Shown here piece by piece: positions 17,959 to 28,214 of a stretch of 64,000 nucleotides of DNA. Numbering within the stretch: position 1 is the stretch's first letter; every line of letters begins with the position of its first letter. Location of the stretch: assembly GCF_000744815.1 (NCBI RefSeq), contig NZ_JQMQ01000005.1, positions 3,356,055 to 3,420,054 of the forward strand. Direction: 5' to 3'. The stretch is from Phaeacidiphilus oryzae TH49. Its GTDB lineage: Bacteria; Actinomycetota; Actinomycetes; Streptomycetales; Streptomycetaceae. A program made the translations under genes and the position numbers. The notes below the pieces were generated by a model. It saw nothing but the letters and a program-made list of their open reading frames with translations. It did no database searches and was not told the origin of the DNA.

Positions 17959-20780
17959 GCGCGGTCCCACAGGACACACGATGCGTACAGTCTCAGTATG
18001 CAACTGCTGAACAGAACAGCACGAACTTGTTGAGCGGCAAGAAGGCCACGTACAAGCCACAGACAAACATCTATCTCTTTGGCCCCATGGGCCCCCCTCA
18101 AGTGCCGGCGGAGCCCTCCGGACGCCGCCGTTTCCAGTCTGCAGACATCCCAAGAGCGGCCATGCACTACCAGCGTCGCCGCGTGGCTATTGAGCTCGCC
18201 GACGCCTTAGCGGCCACGAATGCGGCATGGCAGATCCTCACCGGCACGAGCGGCGTCGGAAAGACGCAGATCGCAGCAGAATACGCCCGCACCCAGTGGG
18301 ACGAGAGGGCTGTGGAGATCTTGATGTGGGTCACTGCTAGGAGGGATCAGGTGATCACCGCCTATGCGAGGCTCGCGGATCAAGTACTGCATACCGGCGG
18401 TGACAGCCACGAGGAGAATGCCCAGAGGTTCCGCGACTGGTTGGGGGCACAGGGCGCAGACTGGCGCTGGCTGATGGTGCTGGACGACCTGGTGGACATG
18501 GATGAGCTAGCCGGCCTCTGGCCCCCCTCGTCGCCGTACGGCAAGGTCATCATCACCACCAAGCGCCGCGATGCCGCTCTGATCGGCCAGGGCGACCTGC
18601 TGCCCGTGGGCCTGTTCGAGGAGGAGCAAGCCGGGAAATATCTGGACCAGATCCTGCTGGACGGGAGTCTGACCGTCCACCAGTGCGAGCACCATGCGAC
18701 TGAAGTGCTCGAACTCGTCAAGGATTTGGGATGCCTGCCCTTGGCACTGTGGCAAGCGGCAGGCTTCCTGATCAACCACCACGGCTTGGACTGCCGTGCC
18801 TACCGCGAGCGTCTCGCCCAACGCCGCATGAGTGACGCAGTCGAGTCCCGGGAGGACCCGCACGGCCCGCTCGCCGGCGTCTGGCACCTGTCCATCGAAC
18901 AGGCTGACATGATCCCTCCGGCTGGGTTGGCCCGCCCAATGCTGGAGCTAATCAGCATGCTCGCTCCCGAAGGCATCCCGACTCCGGTCCTGACCAGTTC
19001 CTCTGCGCGCGTGTATCTCGGCGACAGCCTTGCCCGAAACCGGGCCGAGAACGCACTGGTCCAGGTTGAAGACGCCCTCGATGCCCTGCATTGCCTGCAC
19101 CGCTGGAACCTGATCGATTTCGCTCCTCAGGACACGACTGATCGCAACGTCCGGGTCCACCTGCTGACCCAGCGTGCGACCCGCGAGGAACTCTCCCCTG
19201 AGACAGTGCGGCGCCTGGCCCGCGCCGCAGCTGACGCGTTGTTCGACATCTGGCCAAAGGGCGACCGGGCCACACCGTTGACCAGCGTTCTCCGCGCCAA
19301 CTGCACGGCTCTCCAACTCGTCGCAGAGAAACTTCTGATCGAGCCCGGAGTACACCCCGTGCTCCTGCGCGCGGGAGGAAGTCTGGAGGCGACCGGACGC
19401 GCCGCCGACGCTGTCGAGTACTGGCGGAACCTCCGAGCCGCTGTTGAACGGGATCTGACGCCAGATCATCTGGATGTGCTCTCCGTGCGTAAACGGCTCG
19501 GTGAGGCACTCATGGAGGCCGACCAACTCAAGGAGGCGGAAACCGAGCTCAAGGAGGTGTTCGCCGCACGACTGCGTCTGCTGGGCGCCTTCCATAGGGA
19601 CACTCTCGACGCCCAAGGGGAGATCGCTGTCCTCCGCTGGGCTCAAGGCCGGACCGCCGAGGCTGAGGCTCAGTACCGGGCACTCCTCGAGCTCGAGCGC
19701 GTAGTACTGCCGATGGACGATCCATTGGTTCTGATCACCCGCTACAACCTCGCCAGCCGCGCTGAGGACAATGGCAAGCTGGAGGAGGCGGAGAGCCAAT
19801 TTCAGGAGGTATTCGCGGTCGAAACCGTGGTGAGCGGGCCCGATGCACCCGAGACTTTGGGTACCCGTGGCCGCCTGGCCTTCGTGAGATACCGACTCGG
19901 GCGCCTCGACGAGGAACAGACCATCGACGAGTTGAGAGCGATCCTCACCGCCCAACTGCACGTGCTCAAACGTCCGCACCGGGACGTGATCTCTACCGAG
20001 TCCTACCTCGCGAACGCCTTGCACGGCCGCGGATGGCGGCTCAGCGAAACTGCCCAGAATCTGCTCCACCGCACGGAGACAGGGGGATCCAACATGTCCG
20101 AAAACACGGGCACCGAGCGCGCCAAGACGCTGTTGGAGCAGGCCGTTGCCGCTTTCGAGGAAGCACGCGATCTGATCGACGGCGAAGCCAAGCCCGGGTA
20201 CTACGGCGTCATCCTGCACGACCTGGCCGACTCGCAGCAGGCCATGGGCCGCCTTGAGGATGCTGTCACCAACTTCCGGGAAGCGGTCGAGTACAAGCGC
20301 AAGGCCAACCGCAGCCATGACCTCACTGTGAGCCTGATCGCACTCGGCGGATGCCTCATCGAGTCTGGCGATCAGGAGGAGGCTGGCACCACTCTGCACG
20401 AGGTCGGGGATCGGCTGTCGCTGGAGAATGAACAGCACCCGCAGTCGGCGGCCTCGCGGGCGGTCCTGTACCACGAGTTGGGGCAGAACTGGGAGCAGCT
20501 CGGAGACAAAGGCCGCTCGGAGGCGTACCAGGACGCTTTGGCCGCGTATCGGCACGCCCTCGAACTGGTCGATGCAGACACAGATCCCGGCTCCTACGGT
20601 GCGGTGCTGAACTCGATGGGAGACGTCTACAAGGCCACTGGTGATCTGGACGAGTCGGCCTCGGCGTACGCAAGAGCAGTGGAGTACATGCGCCGCTTGG
20701 GCGAAGCGGAGCAAGCACTACCCTCCTACCTCGTGGACCTCGGGCGAACGCTCCGCCGGCTGGCGGACAAGACCGGCTGA
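17955..20780 (+). CDS. STAND (NB-ARC-like) NTPase with C-terminal TPR repeats
   Basis: A 941-residue signal-transduction ATPase. The N-terminal 60 residues are low-complexity with a strand TNIYLFG. The NTPase has Walker A GTSGVGKT (97-104), Walker B LMVLDDL (173-179), a sensor-like VIITTKR (near 200) and the GLPL-like GCLPLAL. A winged-helix-like region follows, then many tetratricopeptide repeats from about residue 470 to the end. STAND proteins act as ligand-triggered switches in regulation, defence or cell death. No effector domain is fused, so the 145-residue upstream partner may link to one. Codon usage is less GC-biased than neighbours, suggesting acquisition. Confidence 0.85.
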   Translation: MSAVPQDTRCVQSQYATAEQNSTNLLSGKKATYKPQTNIYLFGPMGPPQVPAEPSGRRRFQSADIPRAAMHYQRRRVAIELADALAATNAAWQILTGTSGVGKTQIAAEYARTQWDERAVEILMWVTARRDQVITAYARLADQVLHTGGDSHEENAQRFRDWLGAQGADWRWLMVLDDLVDMDELAGLWPPSSPYGKVIITTKRRDAALIGQGDLLPVGLFEEEQAGKYLDQILLDGSLTVHQCEHHATEVLELVKDLGCLPLALWQAAGFLINHHGLDCRAYRERLAQRRMSDAVESREDPHGPLAGVWHLSIEQADMIPPAGLARPMLELISMLAPEGIPTPVLTSSSARVYLGDSLARNRAENALVQVEDALDALHCLHRWNLIDFAPQDTTDRNVRVHLLTQRATREELSPETVRRLARAAADALFDIWPKGDRATPLTSVLRANCTALQLVAEKLLIEPGVHPVLLRAGGSLEATGRAADAVEYWRNLRAAVERDLTPDHLDVLSVRKRLGEALMEADQLKEAETELKEVFAARLRLLGAFHRDTLDAQGEIAVLRWAQGRTAEAEAQYRALLELERVVLPMDDPLVLITRYNLASRAEDNGKLEEAESQFQEVFAVETVVSGPDAPETLGTRGRLAFVRYRLGRLDEEQTIDELRAILTAQLHVLKRPHRDVISTESYLANALHGRGWRLSETAQNLLHRTETGGSNMSENTGTERAKTLLEQAVAAFEEARDLIDGEAKPGYYGVILHDLADSQQAMGRLEDAVTNFREAVEYKRKANRSHDLTVSLIALGGCLIESGDQEEAGTTLHEVGDRLSLENEQHPQSAASRAVLYHELGQNWEQLGDKGRSEAYQDALAAYRHALELVDADTDPGSYGAVLNSMGDVYKATGDLDESASAYARAVEYMRRLGEAEQALPSYLVDLGRTLRRLADKTG

Positions 20781-20913
20781 CCGGCGTTGTCTGCGCCAGG
20801 TCCACCCGTCACCCACCCTGCGTCTCGGGGGAGCTTCAAGCTGGCGATCCACCAGCCCTCTACGGGAACCTGAAGCCCCCCGACAGGACGCGTGAGACAC
20901 CACCGCCGTCCCA

Positions 20914-20940
20914 CCGCCTTCGCCGTGTGGACAAAGGCGG
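20914..20940 (-). terminator. Possible terminator hairpin after argG
   Basis: CCGCCTT (20914-20920) pairs with AAGGCGG (20934-20940), giving a short 7-bp stem downstream of argG on the minus strand. Weak evidence. Confidence 0.3.
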
Positions 20941-20970
20941 CGGCACAAGCGGCGCCGGTTTTCCCGCGTA

Positions 20971-22465
<1,495 letters not shown>

Positions 22466-22627
22466 CGGTTCCGGAGCCGTCCCTACCGGTCGCGGATTCC
22501 GGCAGGCCGACTCGCCATCAGATGAGGGATGAGGAAGGTACGACAGGGGAGGCAGCGAGGAACTCGCCGGGGGGCCGCGGCGGCAGGGGACGTCCCCACC
22601 CTGCCCGCGCGGCTGCTGTCCGTTCTG

Positions 22628-22700
22628 TGGGCCGCCAGGGGCTCGAACCCTGAACCTACGGATTAAAAGTCCGCAGCTCTGCCAATTGAGCTAGCGGCCC
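22628..22700 (-). tRNA. tRNA-Lys (anticodon UUU)
   Basis: A 73-nt cloverleaf on the minus strand with acceptor stem GGGCCGC/GCGGCCC, anticodon loop CTTTTAA and T-loop TTCGAGC. No CCA is encoded. It reads AAA/AAG. Confidence 0.95.
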
Positions 22701-22898
22701 GCGGCCGACCGGTCCCCTGGAGTGGTGCCAGCGGTTCCGGGTGGCCGAACCGTAGCCTACCTGCTGTGTCGCACAGGTGTGAGGGGCTTCGGCTTCCGGC
22801 GATCACCGCGGGCGGCGGACCGGAACGCGAAACGGCCGGAGCCGCCCCCCGAAGCAGGGGGACGGCTCCGGCCGTTCGGCCGTCACGCTGACGCGGCG

Positions 22899-25394
22899 TC
22901 AGCCGTTGCGCTTCCAGCGGGGCTTGCGGTCGCCGTCCGGGCGGTCGAAGCCGCGCGGGCCGCGGTCGTCGCGCCGCTCGAAGCCGCGCCCGCCCCGGTC
23001 GTCCCGACGCCCGTACGGACGGTTGCTGCTGCGGTCCCGGTCACCGAAGGCCGGACGCGCGCCGCGCTCGCGGTCGCCGCCGTAGGGGCGGGACTGGGAG
23101 TGCGGGCGGGCCGGACGGTCGTCCCGGCGGTCGAAGGAGCGCCCGCCGCGGTCGTCGCGGTTGTAGGAACGGTCCCGGTCGAACGGACGCCCGCCGCGGT
23201 CGTCCCGGCGGTCGAACGAACGGCCGCCGCGGTCCTCGCGGTTGAAGGAGCGGTCCCGGTCGAAGGAACGCCCGCCGCGGTCGTCCCGCCGGTCGTCCCG
23301 ACGGTCGAAGGAACGGCCACCGCGGTCGTCCCGGCGGTCGAACGAGCGCCCGCCGCGGTCCTCGCGGTTGTACGAGCGGTCACGGTCGAACGGACGCCCG
23401 CCACGGTCGTCCCGCCGGTCGTCCCGACGGTCGAAGGAACGGCCACCGCGGTCGTCCCGACGGTCGAACGAACGGCCGCCGCGGTCCTCGCGGTTGAAGG
23501 AGCGGTCCCGATCGAAGGAACGCCCACCACGGTCGTCCCGCCGGTCATCCCGACGGTCACGGTCACGGTCCCGGTCGCGGTCGAAGGTGCGGGACTGCCC
23601 GCGCATCTCGCGCACGGACTGCCCGGCCGACTCCGGACGCTCGCCCCGCGACGCCTCCGGCGCCGAGCCCTCGACGGCCTCCGCGGACCCGGCGGGGGCA
23701 GCCGCGGCAGCGGCGACCGGCCCGGTCGAAGCCTCGACCTGGCCCTGGCCCTCCACCTGCTCAGCGGTCGAGGCCCCGGTGTCCGCCTCGTCCTCGATCC
23801 CCATCTCGGCCCGGTCCCGGGCGGCCCGCGCGGAGAGCCGGTCGGCCTCCTCGCGCAGCTCGACCGCGCGCCGCTGCAGCTTCTCCAGGTCCCGCTGCAG
23901 CCGGACCACGTCCTGCTCCGCCTGCTGGGCGGCGGACGCGGCCGACTCGGCCTGGATCTCGCTCAGCGAGCGGGCGCCGGTGATCCGTGCCACGTCCGCG
24001 TCGAAGGCGTTGCCGACGATGTGCCGCGAGGCGTCCACGCCCGCGTCCTCCATCAGCCGGAAGATGCCGCGGCGCTGGTGCGGCAGCGCCAGGGTGACGA
24101 CGGTGCCGGAGCGGCCGGCCCGCGCGGTGCGGCCGGAGCGGTGGAGGTAGTCCTTGTGGTCGCCGGCCGGGTCCACGTTCAGCACCAGGTCGATGTCGTC
24201 CACGTGGATGCCGCGGGCCGCGACGTCCGTCGCGACCAGGGCGTTGACGTAGCCGTCCTTGAAGTCCGCGAGGGTGCGGGTACGCGCGCCCTGGGTCATC
24301 CCGCCGTGCAGCGCGTCGGCCTTGATCCCGGCGTCGCGCAGCTGGTCGGCGACCCGGTCGGCGCCCAGCTGGGTGCGGACGAAGATGATCGTGCGGCCCT
24401 TGCGGGCGGCGATCGCGTTGGTGACCGGCGCCTTGTCCTTGGGCTTCACGACCAGGATGTGGTGGGTCATGGTGGTGACCGCACCGGCCGAGGGGTCGAC
24501 CTCGTGGGTGACCGGCTTGTTCAGGTACCGCTTCACCAGGGTGTCGATCTCGTTCTCCAGCGTGGCGGAGAAGAGCATCCGCTGGCCGCCGGCCGGCACC
24601 AGGTCGAGGATCTCGGTGACCTCGGGCAGGAAGCCCATGTCGGCCATCTGGTCCGCCTCGTCCAGCACCGCGACCTCGACCTCGTCGAGCACGGCGGCGC
24701 CGCGGTCGATCAGGTCCCGCAGCCGGCCGGGGGTGGCGACCAGGACGTCGACCCCGCGCTCCAGCGCGTAGATCTGGCGGGGCATCGAGGTGCCGCCGCA
24801 GACCACCTTGAGGTTGAGGCCGAGCACCGAGCCGTACGGCTCCAGCGCGTCGGAGACCTGCATGGCGAGCTCGCGGGTGGGGGTGAGGATGAGGCCGCGC
24901 GGGCGCTTCGGCTTGGTGCGGCCCTCGGCGAGCCGGGTCAGCAGCGGCAGGCCGAAGCTCAGGGTCTTGCCGGAGCCGGTGCGGCCACGGCCCAGGACGT
25001 CCCGTCCGGCGAGCGCGTCCGGGATGGTCGCGGCCTGGATCGGGAACGGGGTGGAGACCCCGCGCTTCTGCAGGGCGCGGACGATGTCGTCCGGCAGCCC
25101 CAGGTCGCCGAAGGTGGGCTCGGCGGGAGCGGCGGCCTCGGGAGCCTCGGCGGCGTCCTCGTCGGCGGCGACGCCGGTCTCGGTGTGGACGTCGGTGTCG
25201 GTGTCGTTCTCGGCGATCTCGGTGCTCTGCTGAGCGCTCTCCGCGTGGTCGGCCTGGTGGGCCTTGTCGGCGCTCTCGGTGATCTCAGCGATCTCGGTGA
25301 TCCGGGCGAGCTCGATGGGCTCGGCGCCCGTGGCAGCCAGCTCCGCCTCCCCGTTTTCGGGCAGGGTGATGCGGCCGTCGTCAACCATGGACAT
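22899..25394 (-). CDS. DEAD-box ATP-dependent RNA helicase with repetitive RG/D-rich tail
   Basis: An 831-residue RNA helicase. The core has the Q-motif region (STPFPIQAATIP), motif I GRTGSGKT, motif II DEAD (AVLDEADQM), motif III SAT and motif VI HRSGRTARAG. A coiled-coil stretch (EQDVVRLQRDLEKLQRR) follows, then a C-terminal tail of imperfect repeats built on SFDRRDDRGG and FDRDRSFNRED. Such basic, RG-rich tails bind RNA and promote condensates in cold-shock or ribosome-assembly helicases. The start ATG 25394 has GGAAGG 6 nt upstream. The frame stays open upstream for a further 900 nt, but that belongs to the neighbouring lipoprotein. Confidence 0.95.
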   Translation of the reverse strand: MSMVDDGRITLPENGEAELAATGAEPIELARITEIAEITESADKAHQADHAESAQQSTEIAENDTDTDVHTETGVAADEDAAEAPEAAAPAEPTFGDLGLPDDIVRALQKRGVSTPFPIQAATIPDALAGRDVLGRGRTGSGKTLSFGLPLLTRLAEGRTKPKRPRGLILTPTRELAMQVSDALEPYGSVLGLNLKVVCGGTSMPRQIYALERGVDVLVATPGRLRDLIDRGAAVLDEVEVAVLDEADQMADMGFLPEVTEILDLVPAGGQRMLFSATLENEIDTLVKRYLNKPVTHEVDPSAGAVTTMTHHILVVKPKDKAPVTNAIAARKGRTIIFVRTQLGADRVADQLRDAGIKADALHGGMTQGARTRTLADFKDGYVNALVATDVAARGIHVDDIDLVLNVDPAGDHKDYLHRSGRTARAGRSGTVVTLALPHQRRGIFRLMEDAGVDASRHIVGNAFDADVARITGARSLSEIQAESAASAAQQAEQDVVRLQRDLEKLQRRAVELREEADRLSARAARDRAEMGIEDEADTGASTAEQVEGQGQVEASTGPVAAAAAAPAGSAEAVEGSAPEASRGERPESAGQSVREMRGQSRTFDRDRDRDRDRRDDRRDDRGGRSFDRDRSFNREDRGGRSFDRRDDRGGRSFDRRDDRRDDRGGRPFDRDRSYNREDRGGRSFDRRDDRGGRSFDRRDDRRDDRGGRSFDRDRSFNREDRGGRSFDRRDDRGGRPFDRDRSYNRDDRGGRSFDRRDDRPARPHSQSRPYGGDRERGARPAFGDRDRSSNRPYGRRDDRGGRGFERRDDRGPRGFDRPDGDRKPRWKRNG
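22960..23590 (-). repeat. Tandem imperfect repeats coding the helicase tail
   Basis: About 630 nt of in-frame imperfect repeats, 30-33 nt per short unit nested in longer 130-150-nt blocks. They encode SFDRRDDRGG-like units alternating with FDRDRSFNRED-like units. Copy number is likely to vary between strains by recombination or slippage. Confidence 0.8.
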
Positions 25395-25623
25395 GAAGAA
25401 CCTTCCGGGTGTGGCACGCGCCAAAGTCCGCAGGTTCAGTAACGACCGCCTCTGTGCGGTCGGCCGACGGATCACCGGAACGCGCCAAGGGCGCCGCGTG
25501 GAGTCGTATCGCGAGGGCGCCGGGCAGATGTAGTCAAGCGATCTGCCAAGATAGCCCATTCGGCGATCACGGGGCAAACGCCCCACTCCAGACAGGGTGC
25601 CGGTCAGCCGAACAGGGTGCCGC

Positions 25624-26297
25624 TCAGCCGGCGACGGGGCTCGAACCGGTGGTGCCGCCCGCGGCGCCCGAGTCCGTCGCGGTGTCCCGGCTCGCCATCC
25701 GGGTCGAGGTGCCGGTACCCGGCGAGGAACCGCCGGAGGGGGACGGGCTCGCGGCGGTCGGCGAGGAGGAGGGCGAGGGGCTGGACGGCGGCGGGGTGGT
25801 CGGCGGCTGGGCGGGCGCACTCGGCCCCCCGGCGCCGCCGCCCCGCCGGACCCCCCGGCGGAACCGGACGTCCCCGAGGAGCCGGACGAGGAGGACCCGC
25901 CGCCGGCCCCCGAGGAGCCCCCGGCGCCGGAGCCCGAGGCGCCCGCGGCCCCGCCGGACCCGCCCGCGGCGCCGGCCGCCCCGCCGCCCGCGCCGCCGCC
26001 GGCCGCACCGGTGGCCCCGGCCGCCGCGCCGGCCCGGCCGGTGCCGACCACGGTGTCCGACGACCCGTCATGCCGCCCGCCGGCCCTGCCGATCGAGCCG
26101 AAGGCCCCGCTGCTTCCGCCGTGCCCGCCGTCGCCGCCGGAGACCGCGTCCCCGGAGCCCGGCGTGGGCGAGCTGTGGGACACCGGACTCGCGTCCCCCG
26201 ACACGTCCATGCACCCGGCCACCGACCCGAGCAGCACCGTCCCCAGCACTACCGCCGTCGCGGCCCGTGCGACGGCCCCCTTGCTTCCCGTAACCAC
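25624..26297 (-). pseudogene. Ser/Gly/Pro-rich lipoprotein gene with an apparent frameshift
   Basis: The start encodes a lipoprotein signal (a basic n-region, then VLGTVLLGSVAGC with lipobox Cys), followed by a Gly/Ser-rich spacer. At a run of six C on the plus strand (25825-25830) the frame breaks. One extra base would continue into a Pro/Ser/Thr-rich tail (PPTTPPPSSPSPSSSP) ending with SSPVAG and a TGA at 25624-25626. Without it the frame runs on into the helicase gene. No enzymatic domain is seen; this looks like a cell-surface or wall-spanning stalk. An assembly indel in the homopolymer is as likely as real decay. Confidence 0.6.
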
Positions 26298-26453
26298 CAG
26301 GCATCCTCACTGTGTCAGCACCGTGCCGGCCGCCTCCCGGCCGCTTGCGCGCCCCGGTCTGCTCAACGGGCACGCCCCAGTGAGGACACGGCCAAGAACG
26401 CCGGAGAACGGTCCGGCCGGTGCCCGGCGGCGCCTCCTCGGCCCCCGGCCGGG

Positions 26454-26810
26454 TCAGCCGTAGCCCAGTTCGTGCAGCCTGCCCTCGTCCATCCCGAAGT
26501 GGTGGCCGATCTCGTGGACCACGGTGATCTCCACCTCGCGGACCAGGTCCTCCTCGCTTCCGCACATCCGCAGCAGCGGGTTCCGGAAGACGGTGACGCG
26601 GTCCGGCAACACGCCCGCGTAGTCGCCCCAGCGCTCGGTGAGCGGCGTCCCCTCGTAGAGTCCGAGGAGCCCCGGATCCCCCTGCTCCTCCGGGACCTCG
26701 TCCTCGACCAGCACCACCACGTTGTCCATCAGCCGGGCGAGCTCGGCCGGGATCCGGTCCAGCGCGTCGCCGACCAGTTCCTCGAAGCGCTCCCTGGACA
26801 CCTTCAGCAC
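26454..26810 (-). CDS. Small zincin-like metallopeptidase family protein
   Basis: A 118-residue cytoplasmic protein of the minimal zincin family common in actinobacteria. The zinc site HEIGHHFGM lies near the C-terminus, with His, Glu and His of HExxH and a downstream His intact. The rest is a short alpha/beta fold. Its substrate is unknown. The start is GTG at 26810, with GGGAG 5 nt upstream. It is a single gene between the lipoprotein and the tRNA cluster. Confidence 0.85.
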   Translation of the reverse strand: MLKVSRERFEELVGDALDRIPAELARLMDNVVVLVEDEVPEEQGDPGLLGLYEGTPLTERWGDYAGVLPDRVTVFRNPLLRMCGSEEDLVREVEITVVHEIGHHFGMDEGRLHELGYG

Positions 26811-26938
26811 TCACGCTCCCGCAGGTCGGGCGGTAACCGTTTTGGCGTTCCCGCCCACCATCCCATATGCTTCTCGACGTCCCCGACGGGCCATGGAAGT
26901 CTCCGCGCAAGCAGAGGGTTCCGCCGGTTGGGCCATCA

Positions 26939-27011
26939 GCCCTCATCGTCTAGTGGCCCAGGACGCCGCCCTTTCAAGGCGGTAGCACGGGTTCGAATCC
27001 CGTTGGGGGCA
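26939..27011 (+). tRNA. tRNA-Glu (anticodon UUC)
   Basis: A 73-nt cloverleaf with acceptor GCCCTCA pairing TGGGGGC (one G-U), anticodon loop CTTTCAA and T-loop TTCGAAT. It is first of three tRNAs within 290 nt, probably one transcript. Confidence 0.95.
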
Positions 27012-27050
27012 CGGCAGTTGACAGTTCTCGGACTGTGCGGCTGCAAGCAA

Positions 27051-27124
27051 GGCCTCGTGGAGCAGTTGGTTAGCTCGCCACCCTGTCAAGGTGGAGGTCG
27101 CGGGTTCAAGTCCCGTCGAGGTCG
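27051..27124 (+). tRNA. tRNA-Asp (anticodon GUC), copy 1
   Basis: A 74-nt cloverleaf with acceptor GGCCTCG/CGAGGTC, anticodon loop CTGTCAA and T-loop TTCAAGT. It is identical in sequence to the copy at 30823-30896. Confidence 0.95.
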
Positions 27125-27150
27125 CTGGACCCGCCGTTCGCGGCGGGCCC

Positions 27151-27224
27151 GGCCAGGTAGCTCAGTTGGTACGAGCGTCCGCCTGAAAAGCGGAAGGTCG
27201 CCGGTTCGACCCCGGCCCTGGCCA
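27151..27224 (+). tRNA. tRNA-Phe (anticodon GAA)
   Basis: A 74-nt cloverleaf with acceptor GGCCAGG/CCTGGCC, anticodon loop CTGAAAA and T-loop TTCGACC. It is last of the Glu-Asp-Phe cluster. Confidence 0.95.
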
Positions 27225-27241
27225 CAACGCCTGAGCAGCGC

Positions 27242-27274
27242 AAAGCCCCCGGAGGGATCTTCCCCGGGGGCTTT
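27242..27274 (+). terminator. Terminator after the Glu-Asp-Phe tRNA cluster
   Basis: AAAGCCCCCGG (27242-27252) pairs with CCGGGGGCTTT (27264-27274), an 11-bp stem with an 11-nt loop. Confidence 0.8.
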
Positions 27275-27372
27275 CGTACGCCCACGTGACGGCAGTGCGA
27301 CGGCGATAGGCCCTACTCCAGCAGCCCGGAAGCCAAGGATGGTCTGTCCTCCCGCTCAGTAGGCTCACCGAC

Positions 27373-27549
27373 ATGAGCGCACCCCGGATCAAGGTGTACG
27401 GCTCCGGTCAGGAGATCACCGTCACGGCCGACGCTCCCGGTCTACGGCTTCTCGGCGAGTTGCTGATGGATCTTGCAAGCACGGGGCATGACGGTGGCCA
27501 CCACGTGCACTTCGAGCCGGGGATCAACGGTTTCCTGACGACGGTCTGA
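27373..27549 (+). CDS. Imm32-like small immunity-family protein
   Basis: A 58-residue protein starting MSAPRIKVYGSGQEITV, with HHVHFEPGING near its end. The order of a short beta-strand with GSG, a helix (LRLLGELLMDLAS) and a HxHFEP strand resembles the Imm32 family. In polymorphic toxin systems that family protects against a cognate toxin. No toxin gene is next to it, so here it may be an orphan immunity protein or have been recruited to another role. The family call is from memory of the motif pattern and is moderate. It follows the tRNA-cluster terminator. Confidence 0.5.
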   Translation: MSAPRIKVYGSGQEITVTADAPGLRLLGELLMDLASTGHDGGHHVHFEPGINGFLTTV

Positions 27550-27659
27550 TGACGAGGAGGCGTTCTTGGCGTTGCCGTACGCCGACGCGTACGCCGACTC
27601 CTCCTTGCGAGCCGCGCCGAAGACCGCCTGCCCCGACGCCGGCCGGCCACAGGGACGGC

Positions 27660-28097
27660 TCAACGGCCGTACAAGTGCCTCCGCACGAGCGGATCGTTCT
27701 CCAGGATGAAGTCGCTGACCTCCCAGAACTCGGCAAGCCGTGGGTGCCGCAGAGCTTCCTCGCGGGCGAGCTTGGTACCGAACAACGGACTGTCCGGGCC
27801 GGCCAGGCCACCGGTCACCAAGGTCGAGGCAGGAGCAGGAGAACCCATCACCGGTCCGACACGACAGCCGAACGTGACGTGGTCATCCCATGCAGCCGGA
27901 GACACACCCCAGGTGCCGAAGACGACATCTATCCACGCGTCGTGATCACGGTCCTGGTGGTGGTAGCAGTTGGCGTAGTACACAGCATGCGGAGACCCAT
28001 CCACCAAGATGACGTTCCACGCCCTCTCGATCGGGGCGTTGCAGCAGTCACACGCGTACTCACGGGTCTGGCGTTCATCACCGAAAGAGAGCTTCAC
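27660..28097 (-). CDS. Conserved hypothetical protein with Cys/His-rich N-terminus
   Basis: A 145-residue protein whose N-terminus has a CDCC cluster (YACDCCNAPIERAW), followed by HHQDRDHDAWIDVVFGTWG and HVTFGCRVGP. It ends with REEALRHPRLAEFWEVSDF. These motifs recur in uncharacterised actinomycete proteins. The close Cys residues could bind a metal in this version. The start is taken as GTG 28097, the first in-frame start that keeps the conserved region; no clear ribosome-binding site is seen. GC is lower than in neighbouring genes. Function unknown. Confidence 0.6.
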   Translation of the reverse strand: MKLSFGDERQTREYACDCCNAPIERAWNVILVDGSPHAVYYANCYHHQDRDHDAWIDVVFGTWGVSPAAWDDHVTFGCRVGPVMGSPAPASTLVTGGLAGPDSPLFGTKLAREEALRHPRLAEFWEVSDFILENDPLVRRHLYGR

Positions 28098-28201
28098 GCG
28101 GTCATCATGCCGGGCCCGCCGGCACCTCTGCCGAGGAGCCCGCGCCGTCGGAGAGCGGCCCCGGGCGCCGAAAAGCGGGTGCGGGTATGGGGGTCGAGCC
28201 G

Positions 28202-28207
28202 GACACT
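28202..28207 (+). promoter_or_regulatory. -10 element of the TOPRIM gene, leaderless
   Basis: GACACT lies 7 nt before the GTG at 28215, so the transcription start should coincide with the start codon. Confidence 0.4.
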
Positions 28208-28214
28208 TGCGGGT

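Noticed and set aside
22960-23590. Regular repeats that at first glance resemble a CRISPR array.
   Set aside because: Units are adjoining, in frame with the helicase, and encode RG/D repeats; there are no unique spacers and no cas genes.
22722-25442. A 906-codon plus-strand frame opposite the helicase, rich in Val/Pro/Ala.
   Set aside because: It is the antisense shadow of a repetitive GC-rich gene; it has no ribosome-binding site or recognisable domain.
22899-26297. A single continuous minus-strand frame of over 1,100 codons suggesting a lipoprotein-helicase fusion.
   Set aside because: The helicase has its own ATG and ribosome-binding site at 25394. The codons between are out-of-frame lipoprotein tail and spacer, explained by a frameshift at the C6 tract.
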